Origin: CALBPI01 sp942491885
GTDB taxonomy: Bacteria; Pseudomonadota; Gammaproteobacteria; Steroidobacterales; Woeseiaceae
NCBI GenBank assembly: GCA_942491885.1
Contig: CALOCQ010000002.1
Span: forward strand, 1-64,000
Length of the DNA stretch: 64,000 nt
Reading direction: 5' to 3'
Positions 38,632-46,660 of this stretch are shown in pieces (the stretch's first letter is position 1; every line of letters begins with the position of its first letter). Made by a program: the position numbers and the translations under genes. The notes under the pieces were generated by a model. The model was not told the DNA's origin. It worked only from the letters and a program-made list of their open reading frames with translations, and searched no databases.

Positions 38632-41376
38632 ATGCAGGTCTTGTTCATCATATTAGGCGCAATCCTCGGCGCCGCTGTGGCGCCTCGCGGCGGTACGTTT
38701 TTTGCGATGCTGGCGGGCTCGGCCCTGGGATTACTATTCGCCCGATTGCAGGTGATCACGACCGACTACGCAAAACTTCAGAAGCGTCTCGAGCGGCTGG
38801 AGCAATTGCGCCTCGCGGACAGCGTGAATAACAACACCGCGCCACTCGCGGTAAAATCGTCGCCAGCACCGACAGCAACAGAGACCTGGGACAAACCCGC
38901 CGCGACTCCCGACATTCGCGCCGACAGTCCAACACCATCCGAAGATCGCTGGGCCGCGAATGCCGCCGCCAGGGCGCCAGGCAAGCGACAACGTGAGCCG
39001 CGGCCCGAGCCGGTTGCGATAGAACCCAGTATCGCCCAAAAAATTATCCAAACCGCCACGACATGGCTGACAACCGGCAACGTACCGGTCAAGATCGGCG
39101 TCATCGTGTCATTCTTTGGTGTTGCGTTCTTACTCAAGTACACCGTGGATCGCATCGATGTCGTTGTGCCGCTGGCGCTGCGCTACCTGATCGTTGCGCT
39201 CATCAGCGCTGTCGTCTTTGGCGTCGGCTGGTGGTTGCGCGAGACCAAACGCACTTACGCCCTTAGCCTTCAGGGCGGCGGCATAGGCGCGCTCTACCTG
39301 ACGATTTTTGCAGCCTTCAGACTACACCCAATGTTGCCCGCAACACTGGCATTTCCGTTGCTGGTTTTACTGACCGCCGCCATCGGCTGGCTCGCTGTGC
39401 GACAGGACGCGCTGGTGTTTGCGATATTGGCGACAGTCGGTGGTTTCCTCGCGCCGGTCCTGATCTCAACAGGCAGTGGCAATCACGCGTTGCTCTTCGG
39501 CTATTACCTGTTACTGAATGCCGGCATTCTCGCGATCGCCTGGTCACGCTCATGGCGTGCGCTGAACCTACTCGGTTTTGTTTTCACATTCGGTATCGCA
39601 TCACTGTGGGGTGGCCAGTATTACCAACCCGAGTATTTCGCGACGACGGAGCCATTCCTCATCGCTTTCTTCCTGTTCTACCACGCGATCGCAATCCTCT
39701 ATGCGTTCCGGCAACCACCCAACTTGCGTGGCATCGTCGATGCAACGTTGATTTTCGGTACACCGGCAATAGCCTTTGCGCTTCAGTCCGCGCTGCTAGC
39801 CGACAGCGAATATGGACTGGCAATTACCGCACTCGCGGTCGGTGTGTTGTATGCGGCCACTGCGTGGTGGCTGCGTGGCCTCAAGCAACCCAAGATGCAG
39901 CTACTGGTCGAGTCGTATATCGCGCTGGCCGTTGCCTTCGTAACGCTTTCCATACCGCTGGCAATGGATGAACGCTGGACCGCCGTCGCATGGGCGCTGG
40001 AAGGCGCGGCGCTGGTGTGGGTGGGCGTACGCCAGACCCGCCTGCTGTCGAAGCTGTCCGGCATCGCACTATTATTCGGCAGTGGTGTTGCCTTTGTTGA
40101 AGCCGGCTGGTCGAGTGCCACCGGGCCTGCAATCTTCAATGGTAGCGCGATGTCGGGCGGGCTAATCAGCATGTTGTCATTGTGGTCGGCCTACCGGCTG
40201 GAGCGCGACGAGGCACCGATGCGCGGACAAGCAGGCGCGGTCATTGCGTTATTCGTCTGGGGGTCGGCGTGGTGGCTGGGCACCGGATTCGCGGAATTGG
40301 ATACGCGGCTGAGTGGCAACGCAGTCCTGCACGCTATGGCGGCGATGATCGCTGTGAGTGCGTTGGCCGCCGCGCTGATCGGCGCGAAGCTACGCTGGGC
40401 GCTCGCACAATTATCAACGCTGCTGCTGTTACCGGCGATGGGTTTGCTGGCACTTATTTACCTGGCCGTGCTCGAACATGTCATCGCAGGCGCTGGTGCG
40501 CTGTCATGGTTGTTGCTGGTCGTGGCGCACTTCGTCGCGCTGAAGCTTGCCGCAGACCGCCTGCCAAAAACCGAACGGCTCTTTGAGATCCTGCATTTCT
40601 GCGGCGGCTTGCTGATAGCCTCGATCGTCTCGTACGAGGCAGGCTGGCGCCTTGATATCGCGCTGGGTAGCGACACCTGGTCGACGTCGGCGGCACTTGC
40701 GGTCCTGGTGCTGACGGCGCTCGGGATCGTGCGCGGGAGCAGCGCTGCGCCATGGCCACTGCAACGGCATGCCAATGCCTATTCGGTTCTCGCCGCAACG
40801 CTTTTGGCGATAACCCTGGTCTTGCTTACTGCGGCCGGCATCAATAATCCCGGGGATCCTGCACCCCTGCCCTACTTGCCGCTGTTGAACCCGTTCGATG
40901 TATTGACCCTGGCCGGCCTTGCGCTGTCGCTGGCGGGCCTGCGCAGCAAAGATGTCGTATCGCAGTGGCTCGACGATGCACAACTCAAGATTGCCCGCTA
41001 CGTGTGGCTTGCGGCCGCGTTCATGTTAACGACCATCGCGGTCGTGCGCGGCGTGCATCACCTTGGCGATATCCCCTGGCAGCAAGGCACGCTGATGCGC
41101 TCGTTTGGCGTGCAAGCCACACTGACTATCTACTGGGCCATGCTTGGCTTCGGCGGCATGATCGCCGGCGTTCGGCGCACCAGCCGCGAGACCTGGGCTA
41201 TCGGCGCCGGGCTGATGTTGCTGGTCGTCGTCAAGCTGTTGCTGATCGACATGGGCGGCACCGGGACGCTGGCGCGAATCGTGTCGTTCCTGGGCGTTGG
41301 CGGCATGCTGCTGGTGGTCGGGTACTTTGCGCCGGCTCCACCGAAGCGTGACATTGCTGTAGCCGAGGGTTCGTGA
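38632..41376 (+). CDS. DUF2339 family large polytopic membrane protein
   Basis: This 914-residue protein has the start chosen at ATG 38632 (MQVLFIILGAILGAAVAPRGG), because the 31 residues before it are not protein-like. A first membrane helix is followed by a short coiled coil (TDYAKLQKRLERLEQLR) and a low-complexity cytoplasmic or periplasmic linker. From about residue 150 more than twenty hydrophobic helices follow (for example VPVKIGVIVSFFGVAFLLKYTVDR, the family signature). DUF2339 proteins occur in many Gram-negatives; their function is not established. A strong terminator stands 110 bases downstream. Confidence 0.85.
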   Translation: MQVLFIILGAILGAAVAPRGGTFFAMLAGSALGLLFARLQVITTDYAKLQKRLERLEQLRLADSVNNNTAPLAVKSSPAPTATETWDKPAATPDIRADSPTPSEDRWAANAAARAPGKRQREPRPEPVAIEPSIAQKIIQTATTWLTTGNVPVKIGVIVSFFGVAFLLKYTVDRIDVVVPLALRYLIVALISAVVFGVGWWLRETKRTYALSLQGGGIGALYLTIFAAFRLHPMLPATLAFPLLVLLTAAIGWLAVRQDALVFAILATVGGFLAPVLISTGSGNHALLFGYYLLLNAGILAIAWSRSWRALNLLGFVFTFGIASLWGGQYYQPEYFATTEPFLIAFFLFYHAIAILYAFRQPPNLRGIVDATLIFGTPAIAFALQSALLADSEYGLAITALAVGVLYAATAWWLRGLKQPKMQLLVESYIALAVAFVTLSIPLAMDERWTAVAWALEGAALVWVGVRQTRLLSKLSGIALLFGSGVAFVEAGWSSATGPAIFNGSAMSGGLISMLSLWSAYRLERDEAPMRGQAGAVIALFVWGSAWWLGTGFAELDTRLSGNAVLHAMAAMIAVSALAAALIGAKLRWALAQLSTLLLLPAMGLLALIYLAVLEHVIAGAGALSWLLLVVAHFVALKLAADRLPKTERLFEILHFCGGLLIASIVSYEAGWRLDIALGSDTWSTSAALAVLVLTALGIVRGSSAAPWPLQRHANAYSVLAATLLAITLVLLTAAGINNPGDPAPLPYLPLLNPFDVLTLAGLALSLAGLRSKDVVSQWLDDAQLKIARYVWLAAAFMLTTIAVVRGVHHLGDIPWQQGTLMRSFGVQATLTIYWAMLGFGGMIAGVRRTSRETWAIGAGLMLLVVVKLLLIDMGGTGTLARIVSFLGVGGMLLVVGYFAPAPPKRDIAVAEGS

Positions 41377-41485
41377 CGTAAGAAGGATCCCGGCCGCGCC
41401 GTGTAGAGTCCAAAAACGGCCAAGGTCCGAAGACGATCGGTGGTCCGACAAAATAGTCTAGAAAATCTGTAGTTATGCAGAGATG

Positions 41486-41513
41486 AGACCCCGCTTCGGC
41501 GGGGTCTTTTTTT
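41486..41513 (+). terminator. Rho-independent terminator
   Basis: AGACCCCGC, a TTCG loop and GCGGGGTCT (41486-41507) are followed by a run of seven T (41507-41513). It would end the DUF2339 transcript and insulate the following cassette. Confidence 0.92.
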
Positions 41514-41557
41514 GTTTGTCAGGTTGCCAGATTAGGGCGAAATCGACAGCTACTTGA

Positions 41558-41574
41558 AAGTGGCGGAGAGGGGG
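41558..41574 (+). repeat. 17-bp copy of the tRNA-Ser 3' end (possible attachment-site remnant, left)
   Basis: The bases AAGTGGCGGAGAGGGGG are identical to 50222-50238, which is the CCA end and acceptor strand of the intact tRNA-Ser(GGA) plus three flanking bases, in the same orientation. Its core TGGCGGAGAG recurs at 42518. Tyrosine integrases often use tRNA 3' ends as attachment sites and leave such partial copies. Confidence 0.5.
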
Positions 41575-41640
41575 TCTGCCTATTCGACATCCAAGAATGT
41601 CCGAGAGCGTCCAGAAGTTGACTTAGGAACAATTACTTAG

Positions 41641-41811
41641 CCAAACTCGAAGTCCGATACCATCCAATCGCATCTCACAAAAGCCACGAAAAAATGTGGG
41701 CTAAAATGTGGGATAAGGGACGAGGCTTCAATGAAACCACAAGGCAGGCATCCACAGAACGCGCTGGAGCAGACTCGACAAGAGCTGATGCGCGGCATTG
41801 TTATACCTTAA
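41641..41811 (+). pseudogene. 3' fragment of a lost upstream (toxin-like) gene, copy B
   Basis: An open frame of 56 codons without a good start ends NALEQTRQELMRGIVIP at TAA 41809-41811. That stop overlaps the ATG of the immunity-like gene (TAATG), the usual sign of translational coupling. ALEQTRQEL and the adjoining bases match the fragment before copy A. The segment before it includes a repeated TGTGGGCTAAAATGTGGGATA pattern and is not a known domain. It is best read as the degraded or recombined end of a partner gene. Confidence 0.4.
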
Positions 41812-42392
41812 TGACCACGCTGACTGTTTATGTGCTCAACTCAAACCGGCATGGGCGTTTCGTTGCGCTTAAGAATTGGAGTCAATTGCCTAAGCTCTAT
41901 AGGGAGTCAAGCACACTTCCATTTCACGGCAAGTCAATGCTCGAGCATTGGAAGCCTGTAGACATAGTGGAAGATGGAAACTCCATGGAACGTGAGAGTG
42001 GCGTGCTCTTCAGTTTTGAAGGGTTTCTAGTCTTCTCCAACGAGTCTTACCGCAAATATAGAAAGTTACTGGAGCCGTTCGGTGAGTTCCTCTCCGCCAA
42101 GTTCAAATCAGAAGATGTGCAGCTGTACAACTGCACCAATCTGCTGCAGGGAGCGATTGACGAAGACAATACAATAAATGAGCTCGGTCATATTTGTGGA
42201 CCTGTCATAGATTTTCGAAACGTCAGCTTCGACCCAGCAGTTGTGTCTTCGTCAATGCTATCTAGAAACACCGGTATACCCACCGGTCGATTGTGGTTCT
42301 CGACGGTAGGCGACGACACCTCACTGCTTCAGTTTTTTCTGGATAATCAAACCGGATTTAGACCGGAGCCGGTCTTTACAACAAAAATATGA
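41811..42392 (+). CDS. Orphan immunity-like protein, copy B (paralogue of 34986-35573)
   Basis: This 193-residue protein begins MTTLTVYVLNSNRHGRFVAL and shares with copy A the blocks LEPFGEFLSAKF, SEDVQLYNCTN, GHICGPVIDFRNVSFD, LWFSTVGDD and LLQFFLDNQTGFRPEPVF. There is no signal peptide or membrane segment. The start is fixed by the homology with copy A and by the TAATG overlap with the preceding fragment. It lies between two short direct repeats that match the tRNA-Ser 3' end. An Imm11/DUF1629-like immunity role is proposed from layout and size; no toxin is left in the window, so function is unproven. Confidence 0.6.
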   Translation: MTTLTVYVLNSNRHGRFVALKNWSQLPKLYRESSTLPFHGKSMLEHWKPVDIVEDGNSMERESGVLFSFEGFLVFSNESYRKYRKLLEPFGEFLSAKFKSEDVQLYNCTNLLQGAIDEDNTINELGHICGPVIDFRNVSFDPAVVSSSMLSRNTGIPTGRLWFSTVGDDTSLLQFFLDNQTGFRPEPVFTTKI

Positions 42393-42517
42393 GACTTATG
42401 CTTTCTCTTTAGCTGAGTGTTTATCCACCAGTTTACGGGTTTTGCGCAACGATGGAACCGCGCGGCGGTTATCCGCAGTGAAACAGTGCATTGACAGCTG
42501 GTGTTGGGGTGCGGGGA

Positions 42518-42527
42518 TGGCGGAGAG
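42518..42527 (+). repeat. Direct repeat of the tRNA-Ser 3' end core (possible attachment-site remnant, right)
   Basis: TGGCGGAGAG occurs here and at 41561-41570 in the same orientation, 957 bases apart, with the copy-B immunity-like gene between. It equals the last ten bases of tRNA-Ser(GGA) read from the other strand (50225-50234). Directly after it a CGGGAT-GCAA-ATCCCG hairpin (42533-42548) resembles a degenerate tRNA T-arm or a weak terminator of the fructokinase gene. Ten bases could match by chance. Confidence 0.35.
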
Positions 42528-42566
42528 AGTGGCGGGATGCAAATCCCGACGCACGCCCGCGCGGCC

Positions 42567-43514
42567 TCAGCGCTTCATCGACGCGATAAATCGTTCAACC
42601 TCGTCGCGTGTCGGTGGCGAGCAACCAGCTCGTGACACATTGATCGCCGCCGCAGCACAGGCGAAATCGACAGCGTCGCCCAGCGCCTCGCGCGGCATAT
42701 CCGATAGCGACTTTCCGTTGTTCATAGTTTTCAATAGTGCAGCGAGGAAAGCAGAATGGAAGGTATCGCCAGCGCCAACGGTATCGACAACTCGGGCAAT
42801 AGGATAGGCAGCTTTTTCGATGGCGCCTTGCGCATCAAGCAAGTACGCACCGCCCCGCCCTTCGGTCAAAAGAAAAAGGCCGGAAGACATCTTCGCATGC
42901 GCGATACGGGCAGCCTTACGCGGGTCGGCATCAAGCTGCAGCGCAGCAAGATCCTCGTCGCTCGCCTTGACGATATCGGCCATTGGCAGCAATGACTGCA
43001 CGCCATGCAAATAGGCCTCAGTATCGATACTTGCTCGCAAGCGAATATTTATATCGATGCTGATCAGGACACCGCGCGAGCGCAGCATCTCGAATAACCG
43101 ACGGATCCTCGGCAGCTGACTCGGCGTAATCGCAAGCGAACCCGTATGAAATATCTTGAGCTCGGCGGGCAGGTTGGCCAGCACCTCCTCGAATGAGGTG
43201 TCCTTGTCGGCGATCCCCTCGCGGTACAGACGGTACGCCGGCGCACCTTGCTTATTGATCGTGACCAGTGCGAGCGAGGTCGGCCATAATGAGCGCCGCG
43301 CGTTCGGCATAGCGACGCCTTCTTTATGCAGCGCGTCGTGTAGCTGATCGCCAAAACTATCGTCCGAGAGCGGCGAGAGATAGCTCACTGATACAACCTG
43401 GCGGGCAAGACCAATGGCTACGTTGTAAGGCGACCCGCCAAGGTGCGCACGATACGTACCGTCATCGCCGCCAATGAAGTCGATCAGCGCCTCGCCAAGT
43501 ACTGCGACGCTCAT
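42567..43514 (-). CDS. Fructokinase-like PfkB family sugar kinase
   Basis: This 315-residue ribokinase-fold enzyme probably phosphorylates the fructose released by sucrose phosphorylase. Motifs: LGEALIDFI at the N-terminus, HLGGSPYNVAIGLAR (substrate-binding Gly pair), LTEGRGGAYLL, and the catalytic VDTVGAGDTFHSAF with Asp250. Its ATG overlaps the transporter stop (ATGA at 43511-43514), so it is the last gene of the sucrose operon on the minus strand. The preference for fructose is inferred from the operon; PfkB members are otherwise hard to tell apart. Confidence 0.88.
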   Translation of the reverse strand: MSVAVLGEALIDFIGGDDGTYRAHLGGSPYNVAIGLARQVVSVSYLSPLSDDSFGDQLHDALHKEGVAMPNARRSLWPTSLALVTINKQGAPAYRLYREGIADKDTSFEEVLANLPAELKIFHTGSLAITPSQLPRIRRLFEMLRSRGVLISIDINIRLRASIDTEAYLHGVQSLLPMADIVKASDEDLAALQLDADPRKAARIAHAKMSSGLFLLTEGRGGAYLLDAQGAIEKAAYPIARVVDTVGAGDTFHSAFLAALLKTMNNGKSLSDMPREALGDAVDFACAAAAINVSRAGCSPPTRDEVERFIASMKR

Positions 43515-44929
43515 TGTGCAGGCCTTTCCAAACTGGTTGCACCGTCGTCGGCGCGCCGCTCGTGGAGTTCCGTCTCTACGCGGCTCATCGTGGCCCGGTC
43601 GATCCGGTAGAAGACCATTAGCACTCCAGCCACGAAGAAAAACACGGCGGGCAGCACATTGAACATTAGCCGGATGCCGCTGATTGCTGCTGCGCTCTGC
43701 ACCTCATTGGCGACAAAACCAAACCACGCGAGCGTGAAGCCCGGTAACGCACCGCCGACGGCCGAGCCGAATTTCAGCGAAAACATCGACGCCGAGACAA
43801 TCAAACCCGCCGTGTGTTTACCGGTCTTCCATTCGCCAAATTCTGCGCAGTCGGTATACATCGAGAACAACAGCGTGATGATCACGCCAAAGGTCATGAT
43901 GCCTATGCTGTGCACAACGACAATTAGCGCATACTGATCGGGCGGAATCACATAACAGACGCCCAGCAAGACGGCGTGCAACAGGTTCATGCCAATGACC
44001 AGATGATGTTTCTCGAAGCGCGATGCCAATGCCGGGGTCATCAGCGCGCCAACAAGCTGACCGATGAGACCGCAGGATGTCAGGAAGGCCGTGCGATCGA
44101 ATATCAGGAAGATGCGACTGCCATCGTCGATGACGTAATACTTCAGGTAGAAAACGATCGATGCAAAACGGGTGATCAGACCAATCACCACCGCGATGCC
44201 ACAGAACACCAGCACGATCCACGATATGTTTTTCAATAGCGCGGAGAAATCGTCGCGGACACTCGAGCTATGCGGCTTCGGCTGAACGCGCTCACGGGTT
44301 GTGGCGAAAGTAATCCAATACAACAGGACCGACAGCACCGCAAAAAGCACGATCGTCAGGCGAAATCCAAGCAACTCGTCCTCGCCGCCCAGCCAGCGCA
44401 CCAGCGGTGTCGCGAATGCGCCAACAGTGAGCGTACCCAGGGAGGCGAAGACAAACCTGAATTGTGTCGCCTTGGTGCGCTCGGTGGCAACCGGCGAAAT
44501 TACGGCAAGCAGCGCCGAGTAAGGGACATTGATTGCCGTGTAGGCGAGCATAACCAGTGTGTAGGTCACATACGCATAAACGAGCTTGCCGGTATCCGAC
44601 AGGTCGGGGCCCAAAAACAGCAGGTAGCCGAGTAGCGCATACGGAATTGCCACCCACAACAGGTAAGGCCGGTATTTACCAAAACGCGACTGTGTGCGGT
44701 CTGCGATCAGGCCCATCGCCGGATCGCTGATCGCATCTATGACCTTTGTTAACAGCAGCATTGTCGCGGCCGCCGCAGGAGAGATACCAAAGACATCGGT
44801 ATAGTAATAAAGCAGGAACAGGCCGAAGAAGCCCATGTAGAAATTGGACGCCATATCGCCCAGCCCGTAGCCGACCTTCTCGAAGAAAGACAGCGGTGCT
44901 GTATCCGACAAATTCTCTTTGTTATTCAT
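43511..44929 (-). CDS. GPH/MFS sugar transporter (MelB-type)
   Basis: This 472-residue inner-membrane cation-coupled sugar symporter has about twelve helices. Signature segments: FFEKVGYGLGDMASNFYMGFFGLFLLYYYTD (first helix), ISDPAMGLIADRTQSRFGKYRPYLLW (the GPH loop) and MYTDCAEFGEWKTGKHTAGLI. The start ATG 44929 is preceded by AGGTGG; a longer form from 44962 is possible. It lies between sucrose phosphorylase (22 bases upstream) and fructokinase (4-base overlap). The context suggests sucrose or an alpha-glucoside as substrate. Confidence 0.9.
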   Translation of the reverse strand: MNNKENLSDTAPLSFFEKVGYGLGDMASNFYMGFFGLFLLYYYTDVFGISPAAAATMLLLTKVIDAISDPAMGLIADRTQSRFGKYRPYLLWVAIPYALLGYLLFLGPDLSDTGKLVYAYVTYTLVMLAYTAINVPYSALLAVISPVATERTKATQFRFVFASLGTLTVGAFATPLVRWLGGEDELLGFRLTIVLFAVLSVLLYWITFATTRERVQPKPHSSSVRDDFSALLKNISWIVLVFCGIAVVIGLITRFASIVFYLKYYVIDDGSRIFLIFDRTAFLTSCGLIGQLVGALMTPALASRFEKHHLVIGMNLLHAVLLGVCYVIPPDQYALIVVVHSIGIMTFGVIITLLFSMYTDCAEFGEWKTGKHTAGLIVSASMFSLKFGSAVGGALPGFTLAWFGFVANEVQSAAAISGIRLMFNVLPAVFFFVAGVLMVFYRIDRATMSRVETELHERRADDGATSLERPAQ

Positions 44930-44951
44930 CGATACCACCACCTTGGCGTTC

Positions 44952-46442
44952 TCAGCATTCATCGAACATGTTGTCACTGATCTCGAGCTGCGCAGTTCCA
45001 TCTGGCGACGAATAGTTGATCGAAGCGCGTCGCTCGGCCAACCCAACATTGAGCTCGGCAAAATCATCGGCAGTATCCCAGCGCATCCTGAGCATGCCAC
45101 CCGGCTGCGCGGTGATGGAGAAATCACCGCCAAAAGCACCAGCGGTGCCCCGCAAACGGATCAGGTCCATGAGACCGGCAACGACCGGGCGTTGCAGGGC
45201 CGCGTGGATCTCGTCGCGTGAGTAATGGTGCCGATTGATATCACGCCCGACGCCGGTGCGCTCGACCAACGCCATGTCGTTCTCACCCGCCAACAAACCG
45301 ACGTAGTAGACCTGCGGCGTACCCGGCGCAAAGAACTGAATTGCCCGCGCGATCAGGTAGTCGGTGTCATTGCGCCCCAAAGCATCGTAGTAGGTCGCGT
45401 TAACCTGGTAGACATCAAGATTAGAGGCAGCGTGACCGCTCGCGCGCCGACTCTGGCCACCCGTTTTCTGGTGGATTGTCTCAACCAGTCGATCCACCTC
45501 TTCGTCCGCCAACAAGCCCTCCAGCGCACCTTGTCGCGCGACGTCGAGAATACCGATACCGTCATGGGTATCGAGTACTGTGACGCAGTTTCTCGGCGCT
45601 ATCTCAAGCCAGCGTGCCAGCGGCGAGGTGTCGTGAGTATATAGCGCATGTAACACCAGCGGCGGCAATGCGAAATCGTAGACGCGGCCAACACTCGAGG
45701 CGATCGCGATTTGCGTCTGGTAGTGGGCGTGAATCTCGACCAGCGTGTCAATGCCCACGCTTGCCGCATATTCGGACAGTCCGCCGATGAACTCGAACGT
45801 TTCCGGGAGCATGAAACACGATGTACCTCGGCGTTTGATCGCATAGCCAGCCGCATCAAGACGGATCTCCCGTATCCCGACGCGGGCGAAGGCGTCAAGA
45901 ATCGACAACAGATATTCGCGACCGGCAGGATCCTCGACGTTGATATCGAGCTGCTTGTCGCTGAAAGTTGTCCAGAACTCGTAACTGCTGCCGTTATCAA
46001 GTCGCTTTGTGGTGAACGGCGAACCGGGGCGAGGCCGATAGATGCGACGTAGCTCTTCGTCCATGACAGCGTCGCGCTCAGCATCCGGAAAAATATCCTG
46101 CTTGCGCAGGAACAACGACCAATACGGCGATTCAGGGCCCTGGCTTATGACGTCGCAGAATTGCGGCGAATCGGCCGACACATGATTGACTATCATATCG
46201 GCCATGACGCTGTAGTCCGCTGCGAGCATGCTGATATCGTCCCAGCCACCCAGACGCGCATCGACGCGTTTGTGGTCTATCGGGTCAAAGCCGGCATCGG
46301 CGCCATCAATCGGATAGAAGAATGGCAAGACATGCACGCCGGAAAACAAGCCGTCAAACTCATTAACCAATAGCGACTTGAGACCGGACAAATTCCTGCC
46401 CAGTCGGTCGGCGTAGGCAATCAATTGAACCGCGTTAGACAC
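44952..46442 (-). CDS. Sucrose phosphorylase (GH13 subfamily 18)
   Basis: This 496-residue cytoplasmic enzyme converts sucrose and phosphate to alpha-glucose-1-phosphate and fructose. Catalytic residues line up with the characterised Bifidobacterium enzyme: nucleophile Asp195 in IREIRLDAAGYAIK, acid/base Glu236 in LVEIHAHY and the third carboxylate Asp294 in LDTHDGIG. ADMIVNHVS and QVYYVGLLAGENDM are further family blocks, and the N-terminus QLIAYADRLG is typical. Related enzymes act on sucrose-6-phosphate or glucosylglycerate; the fructokinase next door favours sucrose. No glucosidase or invertase is present, so the phosphorolytic route saves one ATP. Confidence 0.92.
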   Translation of the reverse strand: MSNAVQLIAYADRLGRNLSGLKSLLVNEFDGLFSGVHVLPFFYPIDGADAGFDPIDHKRVDARLGGWDDISMLAADYSVMADMIVNHVSADSPQFCDVISQGPESPYWSLFLRKQDIFPDAERDAVMDEELRRIYRPRPGSPFTTKRLDNGSSYEFWTTFSDKQLDINVEDPAGREYLLSILDAFARVGIREIRLDAAGYAIKRRGTSCFMLPETFEFIGGLSEYAASVGIDTLVEIHAHYQTQIAIASSVGRVYDFALPPLVLHALYTHDTSPLARWLEIAPRNCVTVLDTHDGIGILDVARQGALEGLLADEEVDRLVETIHQKTGGQSRRASGHAASNLDVYQVNATYYDALGRNDTDYLIARAIQFFAPGTPQVYYVGLLAGENDMALVERTGVGRDINRHHYSRDEIHAALQRPVVAGLMDLIRLRGTAGAFGGDFSITAQPGGMLRMRWDTADDFAELNVGLAERRASINYSSPDGTAQLEISDNMFDEC

Positions 46443-46633
46443 TGTATACCCCCAACGCTACGACGACGCATTGCCGGAAACAATCGCGCTGTTTCGGACG
46501 CGGTGCGTTGCACTAAATATGACTATGCCAGTGTTGCGCTGACCGTGCCCGTCGGAGGCGTCGTCCGCGGCACCGGTAGGATACAACAAACCGGTGCCGC
46601 GAATTGTTCTGGCGGACTGTCGACTAACAGGCC

Positions 46634-46652
46634 GCACCGCACGCTGCGGTGC
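46634..46652 (-). terminator. Hairpin after the TonB receptor gene (possible terminator)
   Basis: GCACCGCA at 46634-46641 and TGCGGTGC at 46645-46652, with a 3-base loop, lie nine bases beyond the receptor stop. A second hairpin of 11 bp (46567-46577 with 46590-46600) follows in the same gap. Neither has a clear T-run, so read-through into sucrose phosphorylase is possible. Confidence 0.4.
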
Positions 46653-46660
46653 ATGCGACG

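Larger units (their letters stand above)
41377..41640. other. Intergenic region with terminator and tRNA-end-like sequence
   Basis: Between the DUF2339 stop and the copy-B cassette there is a terminator (41486-41513) and a 17-base match to the 3' end of tRNA-Ser (41558-41574). Otherwise it holds AT-richer sequence with stops in all frames. No integrase or other gene is readable. Confidence 0.5.

Noticed and set aside
41690..41810. Coding extension of copy B starting MWAKMWDKG
   Set aside because: Homology with copy A begins at the ATG at 41811, and the preceding residues are not shared in that frame.
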